A stretch of 64,000 bases of DNA, from positions 48,167,395 to 48,231,394 of the forward strand of contig NC_077235.1 in the NCBI RefSeq assembly GCF_027887165.1. Reading direction: 5' to 3'. The notes under the pieces are model-generated. The model worked only from the letters and a program-made list of their open reading frames with translations, made no database searches and had not been told where the DNA came from. The first letter of the stretch is position 1; every line of letters starts with the position of its first letter. The stretch is from Monodelphis domestica (taxonomy: Eukaryota; Chordata; Mammalia; Didelphimorphia; Didelphidae). Made by a program: the position numbers and the translations under genes. Positions 11,265 to 22,315 of the stretch are shown here, in pieces.

Positions 11265-11700
11265 GATATATATGATGAATACAAAGAATCCTGGTAAGAG
11301 CTATAGGAATAGAATTAGAGTGAAATAAACAGCCAAGAAAACAATAAATACAGTAACTATAGCAATGCAAATGGAATGACCAACACACTAAAATACAAAA
11401 AGTAAATGAAACTAAATTATAAAGACTGAACAGGACTTGAATAGGAAGAGATGAAAAGACGCCCACAACTGATCCCTTGTGGAATCGTGGAATCGGGAGG
11501 TCCACAGGAGTTACACGTTGCATGTTTTGGGATTTTTTCAGTGTATAGATCATTCGAGCTAATTTTTTTTTCCTTTTGTAAAAAATTTTTGTCCTATAGG
11601 ACGGCCAGCTTGGATGGGGAGAGGGGGGATACATGGCATCACTATGGGGATGTCAGAAGCAGAAAATATTCATTAAAACTTTAAAAAAGAAGAAAGTTTT
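11265..11700 (+). mobile_element. Decayed LINE 3' fragment
   Basis: Resembles the tail of a LINE family also seen at 46,470-46,920: an agtgaaata...cagccaagaaaacaata stretch, then aatgcaaatggaatgacc. It ends in an A-rich segment. Heavily diverged, so the family is not assigned. Confidence 0.4.
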
Positions 11701-11767
11701 AGATTTGCTTCCTGTTCATCATTTGAGCCATGGTATTCCTGCTCCTCTCTTTTCATGACTCATTCTT

Positions 11768-11964
11768 TTTTTTTTTTAACCCTCACCTTCCGTCTTGGAG
11801 TCAATACTTGGCTCCAAGGCAGAAGAGTGGTAAGGGCTAGGCAATGGGGGTCAAGTGACTTGCCCAGGGTCACACAGCTGGGAAGTGTCTGAGGCCAGAT
11901 TTGAACCTAGGACCTCCCATCTCTAGGCCTGGCTCTCAATCCACTGAGCTACCCAGCTGCCCCC
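11768..11964 (-). mobile_element. CORE-SINE, antisense, 14-bp target duplication
   Basis: Full-length antisense copy from the poly-T to the cagctgcccc head. The perfect direct repeat catgactcattctt lies at 11,754-11,767 and 11,965-11,978. Confidence 0.93.
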
Positions 11965-11978
11965 CATGACTCATTCTT

Positions 11979-12560
11979 GACCAGCTGCTATGAACCTTCC
12001 CCAAAGCTGCTGTATTCAGGAAAGGAGAAGAAACTTTATTGTCACCATTACTTCCACCACTTCTTCATGCTTCTTGCCCTGCTGCTGCTCCTACTACTTG
12101 GCCTCATGCCAAGATGCTGCATGGTCCAACTCTTTATATAGCTACTAGCAGAAGCAACTGGCAACCATGCAGCCCAAAGTCTTCTACAGCACAGATGTGG
12201 CAGCTTCAGTGGTAGTTCTCAGACTGCCCACAGCTCCCTCTGTGGTCAGTCCCTCCTTCCTCAGGTGCAGAACTTCAGTCTGGACCTGAGGTGAGACATT
12301 CACTCTGTTCTGCAACTACCATCGTCATTTCTCCCACATTATTCATTAGTTCACTGGGGCTGACAACTTTTCTGATCCATGTTCCCCAGGCAGAAGCTTG
12401 TGATAACCCAGAATGGAAAACAACAACAAACGAGTTTTTAATGATGACTTTTCTTTCTTACATCAGCATAATTTCCCCCAGCATCCCTCCCCCTCCTACT
12501 CCTGTCAGAGAGCCATCCCATAGAACAAATTGTAATTTTTAAAGAATATAAAGCAAGAAA
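11979..12560. other. Unassigned, no gene recognised
   Basis: Moderately GC-balanced sequence with short frames only. A ctctttatatagc TATA-like word lies near 12,131. It may be an LTR or a pseudogene, but no match is recognised. Confidence 0.3.
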
Positions 12561-13255
12561 GAAAAAGAGGACAAAGTAGCATAATGGATTGACACAATTA
12601 ATAAATCCAAAAACATGGTCCACATTCACGGGCCACCAAACTCGCCAAATATGTGAGGCAGGAATGTCTTCTCCGATTTCTGCTTTCAAGCCATGCTTAT
12701 TCTTTATGAATCTTATGTTTTTGTGGTTATTCTTTCCATTATCCATTGTGGCAGTCACTGTATAGATTGTTTTCTTGGCTCTGCTTAGATCATTCTTTAT
12801 CAATTCCTGTAGCTCTTTCCATAATTCTCTATATTCATCACTCTCGTCATTTCTTACAGCAAAAGAATACTCCATTCCATTCATGCACCACAATTTGTTC
12901 AGCCACTCCCAAATTAATGTATATCTATCTACTTCATTTCCAATGTTCTACCATCATAAAAAATCTAGCTATAAATATTTCCGTGTATATGGGAAGTTTC
13001 TTCTTAGAAATGGGCTCCTTAGAGTAAAAGACTAGTAGTGGATTCTAGGTCAAAGGGTGTGGACAATCCCAAACTGCATTCCAAAATGGTTACACAGATT
13101 TACAGTCTGCCACAATGTTCTAGTGTGTCCATCCTCTCCGGATTCCTTCAACTTGACTTTTCTCATCTTTTGTCATCTTTGCCAACTGGCAGGATGTGAG
13201 GTGAAACCTCAAGGTTGTTTTGATTTGCATTTCTCTTATTCTTAGTGATTTGAAG
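12560..13255 (-). mobile_element. Antisense L1 ORF2 3' fragment
   Basis: The reverse complement reads as an L1 ORF2 C-terminal end. The - strand contains a NGMEYSFAVRNDE-like block (equivalent to the MEYY...NN region) near 12,870. Near 13,230 the + strand shows the reverse of the agaaatgcaaatcaaaacaa landmark. It is fragmented by frameshifts and is an older subfamily than the 4.8-kb copy. Confidence 0.75.
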
Positions 13256-13261
13256 CATTAC

Positions 13262-13322
13262 AGATGTTTATATATATACATACAAGTATATGTACATATA
13301 TACACACATGTATACATATCAG
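13262..13322. repeat. Degenerate (TA/CA)n tract
   Basis: Alternating purine-pyrimidine words (tatatatacatacaagtata, cacacatgtatac) with interruptions. Confidence 0.8.
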
Positions 13323-13403
13323 GACCAAACAAGGTTCTTTACAGAAGTGTATGAAGTCAGGCTATGACACAAGTTTCTAATTCAAGCAGAAATGAACAAA
13401 CAG

Positions 13404-13603
13404 GGAGCAGCTGGGTAGCTCCGTGGATTGAGAGCCAGACCTAGAGATGGGAGGTCCTGGGCTCAAATCTGGCCTCAGACACTTCCCAGCTGTGTGACCC
13501 TGGGCAAGTCACTTATCCCCCATTGCCTAGCTCTTATCACTCTTCTGCCTTGGAACTGATACACAGTATTGATTCCAAGATGGAAGGTGAGGGTTTAAAA
13601 AAA
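13404..13603 (+). mobile_element. CORE-SINE with 16-bp target duplication
   Basis: Full-length sense copy. The perfect direct repeat agaaatgaacaaacag lies at 13,388-13,403 and 13,604-13,619. Confidence 0.93.
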
Positions 13604-13814
13604 AGAAATGAACAAACAGAAGAATTTACTTATGATAAGTAAATATTATGGATCCAGAGACACCCCCAATTTGAACCTAGAGGAAAAGAGTAACTCCCTA
13701 ACAACTACAAACAAAGGCACAAACAAAATTATAGGTTGGCCACTAGAATTCTTTGGCCTAATTCTAATGAATTCCTGGGGAAAATGAAAACTTATAATTT
13801 AAGAATTTGATTGG

Positions 13815-13925
13815 CTCAGGGAGGAGAGAGGAGGAAGGGAGGGAAAGAACATGAATCATGTAACCATGGGGAAATCTTCCAAAATAATTAAATAAATAAA
13901 TGAATTTAAAATAATTTTTAAATAA
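13815..13925 (+). mobile_element. L1 3'-tail fragment
   Basis: Short piece with the L1 3'-UTR word gggaaagaacatgaatcatg followed by an A/T-rich tail. It is 5' truncated. Confidence 0.65.
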
Positions 13926-14259
13926 AAAAAGAATTTGAAATGTGAAATTATATTATAGATAACATGAGAATAGTAGAAAAATTGGAAATTAAATAAAAGC
14001 TCTAAAGAATTTGAAAAACAATAAACAGCTTAGCACACAGTAGATTTAAAAAAAATTTAAGTAACAGCCTCTGATAATTAGAATGGCCCACATAAAAACC
14101 AATGACTATGAAAAAACAAGAAATGCCAGGAAAAAATCAAGATTGATAAATGAAAGATAATGTAAGGTATCATACATATCAAAAATTAATTTAGAAAACA
14201 GGTTAAGGAGATATATCTAACGTAAGAAAAGTCATAATACCTGAAAATCATAATCTTTA

Positions 14260-14760
14260 AAAAATCTGGACACCATATTTCAAGAAATCATTCATGGAAA
14301 CTGCCAAAACCAAAACCAGAGGGCAAAATGAAAATGGAAGCAATCAATTACCAAATGAAAGAAACTCCAAAATGAAAATTCTGAGGAATGTTATAGCCAA
14401 AATCCAGAGCTTTCAGGATAAAGAAAAAATACAGCAAACAACCATAAACAATGAGTTCAAATACTAAGGAACCTCAGTCAGAATCATTGGCAGCTACTAC
14501 AATATAAGAGAGAAGAGCGTGTAATATGATATGATATTTTAAAAGGCAAAAGATAAAGATACAACCAAGAATAATTTAGCCAGCAAAAATGAGTATAAAC
14601 CTATAGAAGAAAAATAAATCTTTAATAAAGCAGAGGTCTTCAAAGCATTCCTGATGAAAAGACCAGAGTTAAGCAGAAATTTTGCAATATAAATACAATA
14701 ATCAAGGCAAATATATTTGATCAAATGAAAGAAATAATACAATGATGAATTGTATATATT
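14260..14760 (+). pseudogene. L1/HAL1 ORF1 remnant
   Basis: Degenerate sequence matching the order of an L1 ORF1 C-terminal region: PKMKxxRNVIAKIQ-like text near 14,370, a YPAKLS-equivalent (tagccagcaaaaatgagtata) near 14,577, and an FLMKRPELxRNF-like end near 14,650 (ttcctgatgaaaagaccagag). There are frame breaks throughout. No ORF2 follows, so a HAL1-type (ORF1-only) origin is possible. Confidence 0.6.
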
Positions 14761-15297
14761 ATAATAGGGGGAGGAAAAAAGTGTTCTCTCAGAAACTCCT
14801 AGTTTTAAGTCATAGAGGGAATTAAGTCAATAAGACAGAGGGCTTGGGAGTAGTTTTGTTATATTTTGATGATATTTAAAGAAGAAAGAAAAGAAGGAAG
14901 TCAATGAATACACTAAGAAAGAGAGGAGAGGAAGGAAGAACTTTTTATTTTACATAATCAGGATGCAAAAGGGAAAGAGCAGAAAGCACACATCACATGA
15001 ACCTGTCTTTTATCTGAACCAAAGAAAAGTTGATCACACATACAATACAAAGAGTATTAAACCTAATATAGAAAAAGGTGGAAAGGAAAGGAGTATTAAG
15101 AGTATAGGTAGATTCAGAGAGACTCATAAGGAAAACAAATTCCAATCTCTGAGCATAGATTGGGCAACAGAATCTAAAGGAAAGAAAGGGTAAGACTCTG
15201 TGATCTGGGATTAGCCAAAGGGAAGGAAAGAAAGAGCAATTTTGTCGAAGTAGAAGCAAATTACCCCATTATAGAAGTATGTTGTTGGGCCTACAAA
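14761..15297. other. A-rich non-coding stretch
   Basis: Adenine-rich, probably more LINE debris. A short open frame at 14,963-15,193 has no recognisable domain. Confidence 0.3.
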
Positions 15298-15580
15298 GAA
15301 TCACAGAATTTGAGATATGGAAGTGACCTCAGCAACCATCTAGAACAACCCAAGCACCAAAGTAATACTCCCTATAACATTCTAACAAGGAGTCATCCAA
15401 ACTTGCTTGAAGATCTCCAAGGAGGGAGACTTCCACCACATCCCAAGGCAATCTATTCCACTTTTAAACATTTTCTTCACAGGAAGCCTAAATTTGCTGA
15501 TAGATTATAAACTCAAGACCCTTCACCATCCTGATTGCCCTCTTCTGGACACTCCCAAGCTTATCAATGTTCATGGGAGT
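15298..15580 (+). mobile_element. L3/CR1-like ancient repeat
   Basis: Shows the ordered landmarks of an old mammalian CR1/L3 end: aatcacagaatttgag, ggaagtgacctcagcaaccatctag, catccaaacttgcttgaagatctcc and atctattccactttt. Diverged and non-coding. Confidence 0.7.
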
Positions 15581-15754
15581 TTTCTCTGATGTAAGGTAAG
15601 TCTAGAAGAAGATGAACAGAAAAAATGTAGGAAAATAGAAATCAGGAATGAGTAATAAGAGAAGTCAGACTTGTAGAAACCCCAGAAGCCTACAGCCAAT
15701 CCATGATGAATGCTTTCCCTCTGAATACATCCATATTTCAAAAACAAGCTCAGA

Positions 15755-15958
15755 GGGGGCAGCTGGGTATCTCAATGGATTGAGAGTCAGGCCTAGAGAT
15801 GGGAGGTCCTAGGTTCAAATCCGACCTCTGACACTTCCCAGCTGTGTGACCGTGGGCAAGTCACTTGACCCCCATTGCCTAGCCCTTACCACTCTTCTGC
15901 CTTGGAGCCAATACACAGTATTGACTCCAGGACAGAAGGTAAGGGTTTAAAAAAAAAA
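15755..15958 (+). mobile_element. CORE-SINE
   Basis: Full-length sense copy. The short direct repeat aagctcaga flanks it at 15,746-15,754 and 15,959-15,967. Confidence 0.9.
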
Positions 15959-16069
15959 AAGCTCAGAATAGAAACAGGATATAAACTAGGCCATTTTTTA
16001 TAACTAAAGAGAACTTATGAATTAGGAAAGTCCCTCTATCAATGCGAGTTCACACCTTCTCTGCAACTT

Positions 16070-16215
16070 AAATCACTGGAAAGTTGTCCTGGAGCACTAA
16101 GGGGTTCAATGACTTACCCAGGGTCAGTCCCAGGCAATATGTGTCCGAACTAGGACTCTGAAGGCAAGATCTTCCTAACTTTAAGGCCAAGTACCTATCC
16201 ATTATATCAATCCAT
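16070..16215 (-). mobile_element. MIR-like element, antisense
   Basis: Diverged antisense MIR core: caatgacttacccagggtcagtc followed by a reversed head. Much older than the CORE-SINEs. Confidence 0.55.
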
Positions 16216-16838
16216 CTCTGAGAGAAAAAGAAGAATAAAAACGGGGAAAATATAAGGCATGGAATTAAAATAACCCCATCCTGACCTTTTAGATGTGGCA
16301 CTTGTGGTAACCTCCTCACATGTGGGAATCTCAGAATAGCTGTGCCACATTTAGGTATTCTATGGATCCACACAGGCTCAAAATGCTAGCTTATGAGCCC
16401 CCACTGATGGGTTTATTTTTTCTCATCAATTAGATAACACAATTGGTTCAAGTGAAAGGAATATAATTAAATAGAATAGTGAAATAAGATTGCAATAAAA
16501 CATGCTTCCAATAGTATATATGCATACACTCGGTGCAAAGAATGATCATGCATAGGGATCACGTAAGAATGACCTACACATGGAAAATACTTATGGAGAT
16601 GCACATCATACTGCAGACAGCTCAAGACTCTCGATGTTTTCTGGTGAAGTCATTGCACTGTTCTCCACGGGTCCAGAATCCTTGCTGGCCATGGTATCAC
16701 TACTGGGCCTGCTCCTTACTGGGCAAAGCATCTTAGCAAATCCTGCCAATAAAAGCCAGACAAAGTGTTGCCAGGCTAAGGTTAGGTCTCTGCTTTTCAT
16801 TTTCTTTGTATAGGCAGAGAGCAAGTATTTCTGTTAAA
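16216..16838. other. Unassigned stretch
   Basis: No repeat or gene recognised. Overlapping short frames at 16,533-16,824 lack domains and have no splice or CpG context. Confidence 0.3.
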
Positions 16839-16850
16839 GATAACTATCTG

Positions 16851-17030
16851 GGGGCAGCTAAGTAGCACAGTAAATAGAGTGCCAGGAGTCAGGAGGACCT
16901 GGGTTCAAATCTGATCTGACACTTCCTAGCTATGTGATCCTGGACAAGTCACTTAACTCCATCTGCTTAGCCCTTGACCTTCTGTCTTAAGAGTTGTTAC
17001 TAAGACAGGAAGTAAGGATTTTTTAAAAAT
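16851..17030 (+). mobile_element. Diverged CORE-SINE with target duplication
   Basis: Older subfamily (head ggggcagctaagtagcacag; core reads gctatgtgatcctggacaag). It is flanked by gataactatctg at 16,839-16,850 and gataattatctg at 17,031-17,042, a 12-bp duplication with one mismatch. Confidence 0.88.
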
Positions 17031-17042
17031 GATAATTATCTG

Positions 17043-17560
17043 AATTACGGGTTCAGACACTCTGACACCTTCCACCAAGATTTTCTCTGGCTCATTTGCA
17101 GATGAATTTGAGTCAGAACTGAAGTAGGCTAAATAGAATTCCTATCTTTATTATGCATATGACAGCAGCAAAGCCTGAATACCCTGACCTGTGAAAACCT
17201 TAGTCTTCCTACATTCTCCCCCTAATAAAGAATTTTCAATTCCTACAAATTACCAGGGTACACATCTATTAGTCAATCAACCAGCACATACATCATCAAC
17301 AAAAGTTGAAAAGATAACTGTATACAGCTAGCATCAGTGCCTATGGGCGAATAGAATGCATAGCATATAATCAATAGCATATCTTACAACAGTCACAGTA
17401 TATATTAAACTAGGGACACAAATCTCAAATTGGAATAAGCAATGCAGTATGACATCACAGAGTTGCCTCTAACGACTATCTACATGGATCACATGCAGAA
17501 AATACAATATAACTCATAGTAATAATGACGTATAACATTTCACAAAAGTACACATAATAA
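17043..17560. other. Unassigned stretch
   Basis: AT-rich with no recognised repeat. Short frames only. Confidence 0.3.
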
Positions 17561-18635
17561 TCTTTAACATAGGGCAGAAAAAAGATGGAGGAGACAGTGC
17601 CAAATTACCCTCCAAAAACTAATGATAAAACCTAAAAACCCATTCTGGAACAGCATAAAGAAAAGGTGAACTAATTTCTCAACACAAAATAACTTAGAAG
17701 GCTGACACAAGGGATGGAGTGCATCAGGGTAGAGATGGAGCATAACGTGCCAGAGTAGGCCAGACTGAGGCCATAGGCTTTGGACAGGCTGAAGCAGCAG
17801 ACAAGGTTTCTGGAGCTCTCAGCCACATATGGTAAGGCAGAGTTGGACAACTGCCATAAGATTACAGGGTTCCCTTTGCTAGCTCTGGGTACAAGAATTT
17901 TGTCCCATTGCCCATACACAGAACCAGGGGGGTAAAGAAGATCACCAGCATATCCCAGCACTTGAAGCCACAGAGGAGCAGGGGACCCTAGTCACAGTTT
18001 CAAGGGATAAAAGAATGTTTGGGGTTACTCAAAGATCAGAGCATGGGTCAGGAGAGTATTAAGCACATCTCTTCTTACCTCATACCACTTTGGAAGAAAT
18101 AAAAGCAGACAGATGCCCAGAGCTAACTCTGAAGGCAGCTGCACAAAGAAACTGAACCTTGGGACATTGCTTCCTTCACCAGAGAGCCCAACTTTAACAG
18201 TTTTTTAAACTAAAAGAAAAGAAAAAGGCAGGAAAATAAGCAAACAAAAAAAAAAACTCAACATAGTGTTATTTTGGTGACTGAAAACACTCAAAATCAG
18301 AAGACAACAAAATCAATACTGCTACATCCAAATCCTCCAAGAAAAATATTAATTGCTCTCAATCCCCCCAAAAATGAATGAAGGAACACAAAAACAATAA
18401 TAAGAGAGGCAGAAGAAAAATCAGGAAAAGAAATGAGTGATACAGGAAAATCATGAAAAAACAGTCAACAGCTTGGTAAAGGAGGCACAAGAAATACTGA
18501 AGAAATTCATTCCTTAAAAAAACAGAATAGGCCAATTGGTAAAAGAGACACAAAAATCCAAAGAGGAGAACTTCTAAAAAAGCAGAATTAGCCAAATGGA
18601 AAAGAACGTACAAAAGCTCACTCAAGAAAATCACA
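17560..18635 (+). pseudogene. L1 5' region and ORF1 coiled-coil remnant
   Basis: Degenerate 5' part of an L1. A GC-balanced leader at 17,560-18,200 is followed by an ORF1-like start (aaggcaggaaaataagcaaacaaa near 18,220). An A-rich stretch at 18,400-18,630 then encodes the heptad-type ORF1 coiled coil, with words such as gtcaacagcttggtaaaggaggcacaag and agcagaattagccaaatggaaaag. Stops and frameshifts remove any product. The next block is L1 3'-end sequence, so everything between is deleted. Confidence 0.65.
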
Positions 18636-18880
18636 CTTTGCCCTTTGATTCTGTAATACCACTACTAGGTCTGTATCCCAAAGAGATCATAAAAAAGGCA
18701 GAAAGGACCTACTTGTACAAAAATATTTAGATCAGCTCTTTATATAGTGGCAAAGAATTGGAAATTGAAGGGATGTTCATCAATTTGGAAATGGCTGAAC
18801 AAATTGTGATACATGTTGGTGATGGAATATATTGTGCTATATGAAATGATTATAGTTCCAGGATATTTGATCTATCTTAC
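18636..18880 (+). mobile_element. L1 3' fragment joined to ORF1 remnant
   Basis: Carries the ORF2 C-terminal words ccctttgattctgtaatacc, ctgtatcccaaagagat and ggaaatggctgaacaaattg. It lies immediately after the ORF1 remnant, consistent with a large internal deletion of one L1. Confidence 0.75.
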
Positions 18881-19115
18881 CCTACAAAAAAGTAGGAGTA
18901 GAAAGGGATAAGAGAAGTGGGATGAGGCTAATGGAAAAGAAGGTAAATTGAAGGAGGTTGCTGGTCAGAAGCTAACCTGAGAGGTAAATAAGATGGAGAT
19001 TTACACATAGTAATCATAATGGTACAAAAATTTTTTTACAAGTCTCTCTAATAAATGCCTCATTTCTCAAATTCATAGAGAAATAAGTTGAATATATAAA
19101 AATACAAATCATTCC

Positions 19116-19315
19116 AGGGCAGCTAGGTGGCTCAGTAGATTGAGAGTCAGGTCTAAAGACAGGAGGTCCTGGGTCCAAATCTGGCGTCAGACACTTCCTA
19201 GCTGTGTGACCCTGGGCAAGTCACTTGACCCCCATGGCCTAGCCCTTATCACTCTTCTACCTTGGAACCAATACACAGTATTGATTCCAAGATGGAAAGT
19301 AAGGGTTTAAAAAAA
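19116..19315 (+). mobile_element. CORE-SINE
   Basis: Full-length sense copy ending in an A-run, at the 5' edge of an L1 fragment. No clear target duplication. Confidence 0.88.
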
Positions 19316-19605
19316 TGGTCAAAGGATATGAACAGGCACATTGCAGACAAAATGATTAAAGCTCTCTATTATCATACAAAAATAATCAAACTCATTATTA
19401 TTTAGATAAATACAAATTAAAACAACACTGAGGTACCACCAAACACCTATCAGACTATTATGATAGAAAAGAAAAATGACAAAACTTGGAGGAGATATGG
19501 GAAAGCTGTTGCATGAATGCATTGTTGGGAGAGTTGTGAACTGATTCATTTATTCAAGAGTGCAGTTTGAACCTATGCCCAAAGGACTATAAAACTACAT
19601 ATCAG
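19316..19605 (+). mobile_element. Old L1 ORF2 fragment
   Basis: Contains caaaggatatgaacaggcac, aaattaaaacaacactgaggtaccacc and gttgggagagttgtgaactgattc, the ORF2 region just before and through the cysteine motif. Strongly diverged. Confidence 0.75.
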
Positions 19606-20380
19606 GACATTAATTCATTGCTGGTGGAGTTGTGAACTGATCCAACCATTCTGGAGGGCAATTTGGAACTATGCCCAAAGGGCACTAAAAGACTGTTTGC
19701 CCTTTGATCCAGACATAGCACTGCTGGGTTTGTACCCCAAAGAGATAATAAGGAAAAAGACTTGTACAAGAATATTCATAGCTGTGCTCTTTGTGGTGGC
19801 CAAAAATTGGAAAATGAGGGGATGCCCTTCAATTGGGAAATGGCTGAACAAATTGTAGCATCTGTTGGTGATGGAATACTATTGTACTCTAAGGAATAAT
19901 GAACTGGAGGGATTCCATGTGAACTGGAACAACCTCCAGGAATTGATGCAGTGAAAGGAGCAGAACCAGGAGAACATTCTATACAGAGACTGATACACTG
20001 TGGTACAATCAAATGTAATGGACTTCTCTACTAGCAGCAATGCAATGACCCAGGACAATTCTGAGAGACTTATGAGAAAGATGCTCTCCACACCCAGAGA
20101 AAGAACTGTGGGAGCAGAAACACATAAGAAAAGCAACTGCTTGATCACAAGGGTTGATGGGGATAAGATTGGGGATGTAGACTCTAAATAACCCTAGTGC
20201 AAATGTTAATGATATGTAAATAGGTCTTGATCAAGAACACATATAAAACCCAGTGGAGTTGCTCTTTGGCTATGGGAGGGGGAGGAAGGAGGGGAGGGAA
20301 AGAACATGAATCATGTAACTATGGAAAATTTTTCTTAACTAATAAATTAAATAAAATTTTAAAAATTTAAATTAAAAAAA
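19606..20380 (+). mobile_element. L1 3' end, 5' truncated
   Basis: Better preserved L1 3' end starting at the cysteine-motif region (gacattaattcattgctggtgg). It runs through the 3' UTR to gggaaagaacatgaatcatg and an A-rich tail near 20,375. The start repeats sequence already present in the older fragment upstream, so it is a separate insertion. Confidence 0.82.
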
Positions 20381-20389
20381 AATAAGTTC

Positions 20390-20787
20390 TCCCATTTTGT
20401 CAAAGTCCTTTCTCAGTTAGCCCAGCCCTTGTCTGGATGTTTTCCTTTTGTGTCCATTGTAAAGCATCAGCCTCTCCCATATAATCCTGTCTAGAACTCC
20501 TCATTTCTTCATAGCTATTGTAAAGTCAATCAACCATACTCCCCCGGTCCCCAGTTCCCCAAGAGGTATATAAGTTCCCCAATTTTTATGGTTCCTTGGA
20601 GCCATCATCTTGCTCGGTGATTTCTCCCAGGGATGCTGTTTGCCAGAGTAGCTAGAGCCTTCCGCTATGTGTGGTTTTGGGCCTGTGACTCTGTGCGGAG
20701 GCTTAAATATTTTAATACTATCCCTCTCCTGATTAAAGACTTGGTTTTTCTGACTATTTAATAATTCTGTGTTTTTTCCAAGTTAAC
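20390..20787 (+). mobile_element. Solo-LTR-like segment
   Basis: Has a TATA box tatataag at 20,567-20,574 and attaaa at 20,732-20,737, about 160 bp apart, followed by a T-rich U5-like end. No adjoining retroviral coding sequence was found. It may be a solo LTR. The family and exact ends are unresolved. Confidence 0.5.
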
Positions 20788-21029
20788 ACCATCTACTTCC
20801 AGAGGAAAAGAACTGAGTCTGAATCCAGACCAAAGCAAACTTTTTTCACTTTCTTAATTTTTTTTTCTATTTTGGTTTCCCTTCCACAAAAGGATTAATA
20901 GGGAGAAAACGTTTTACATGATTGCATGTGTAAACTCTATATGAGACTGCTTACCACATCAGGGCGGTGGAGGGTTGAGTGGAGGGAGGGAGAGAATTCA
21001 AGACTCAATATTCTTTGAAAGATATTGGA
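20788..21029 (+). mobile_element. LINE 3' tail, part 1 (split by SINE)
   Basis: Shares words with 46,610-46,920: ctacttccagaggaaaagaactg, ttttacatgattgcatgtgtaaa and a G-rich agggagggagagaattcaa. Interrupted at 21,029 by a SINE and resumed after it. Confidence 0.6.
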
Positions 21030-21236
21030 GGGGGCAGCTGGGTAGCTCAGTGGATTGAGAGCCAGGCCTAGAGATGGGAGGTCCTGGGTTCAAATTTGGC
21101 CTCAGACACTTCCCAGCTGTGTGACCCTGGGCAAGTCCCTTAACCCACATGGTCTAACCCTTGCTACTCTTATGCCTTGGAACCAATACACAGTATTGAT
21201 TCCAAGATGAAAGGTAAGGAGTTTTTTTTAAAAAAA
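21030..21236 (+). mobile_element. CORE-SINE inserted in a LINE tail
   Basis: Full-length copy flanked by gaaagatattgga (21,017-21,029) and gaaaggtgttgga (21,237-21,249), a 13-bp duplication with two mismatches. Host LINE sequence continues on both sides. Confidence 0.9.
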
Positions 21237-21296
21237 GAAAGGTGTTGGAAACTGTTTTTACATGTAATTTGGGGGAAAATAAAATAAAATTTAAAA
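21237..21296 (+). mobile_element. LINE 3' tail, part 2
   Basis: Remainder of the host LINE: gttggaaactgtttttacatgtaatttggggg and A-rich end, matching the tail at 46,870-46,920. Confidence 0.6.
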
Positions 21297-21800
21297 GTTA
21301 ATCTTTAACACAGCAATGTTTAGCAAACACGCATCATGTGAGCCAGATATGATATAGTATATCTTCCAAATACACTCAAACTCCATATAACCTGACATAA
21401 AACACAAGAGGCCATTCCGCTGCGGGGGTAACCATTACTTCTACTTCTCCTAAAGGATCATATGCATTTGGTCACTGACCATAAAGGTCTGGCACTTCCC
21501 TTCCCAAGAATGTGGATGGTTCAGGCAGCCTATGAGTACCCCCAGACTGCCTAGCTTGAAGCTCCAGTCTGAGTCTGTAGCTGGCATGGGATAGCACTGT
21601 TGCCAGGTTCTAGATTCCCTCTGTTTGTTCCCTATACACCTCTCCAACTTGAAAAGAATACGAGAGGCTGCCTTTGGGTTTAGCCCTTCTTCTCTGTTTG
21701 AGAAAGGATCTCCTGTGGCTCTGCCAGATCCTTTGAGCTGGCAGTTCTCTGGGCCCAGGATTTGGTTTCTCATCTCCTTGGCTTGTCCCCTAAGCCTATC
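21297..21800. other. Unassigned stretch
   Basis: No gene recognised. Short frames on both strands without domains. Possibly upstream L2 debris. Confidence 0.3.
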
Positions 21801-21804
21801 CTGC

Positions 21805-22097
21805 ACTCCTTCTTCACCCAAACCTGCCAACTTCCTTCAAGATTCAGCTCAAGACTCTGGCTTTCTTTACGAAATCTCTTCCGATTCCTTCCCTACCTGA
21901 AATGCTTCCTAAGTCCTTGGTATTTCCCTTGTATTTCTTTTGACTTCATGTGCCATATACGTATGTACATGCAGACCGAGAATCCCCACCCTGACTGGAT
22001 GGAAGCTCAGGATCCCGTCCACTTTTGGTTTTGCGCCCCCGATGCCTACCGAGCACAGTGCCTGGGATATAGTTGCCCTTTAATAAATACTTAGTGA
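21805..22097 (+). mobile_element. L2 3' end
   Basis: Ordered L2 landmarks: caagattcagctcaagactctggctttcttt, ggatggaagctcagg in place of the usual 'gagctccttgagg', then cacagtgcctgggatatag and tttaataaatactta. Non-coding fossil. Confidence 0.7.
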
Positions 22098-22129
22098 TGC
22101 ACTGTGGCTTGGCGAGAAGTGCAGAATGC

Positions 22130-22315
22130 TTCTTAGGGGCAAAATCGGAGCACCTCGGTTTCTAACCCTAGCTCTACTGCTTAAATCAGCTACAAGACTT
22201 TAGGCAGATTATTCACTTTTCTTAGACTTCAGTTTGCTCATCTATAAAATGAAAGGGTTGGCTAGATGGTCCCTAAGGTGTCTTCGATTGTAAATTAATG
22301 ATCTTATGATCCATT
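22130..22315 (+). mobile_element. MIR element, diverged
   Basis: Sense MIR-like: ctaaccctagctctactgctt, then gcagattattcacttttcttagacttcagtttgctcatctataaaatga, then a 3' part. No target duplication seen. Confidence 0.6.

Noticed and set aside
12438-12893. 151-codon - strand frame as a novel gene
   Set aside because: It contains an L1 ORF2 C-terminal block and belongs to the antisense L1 at 12,560-13,255.
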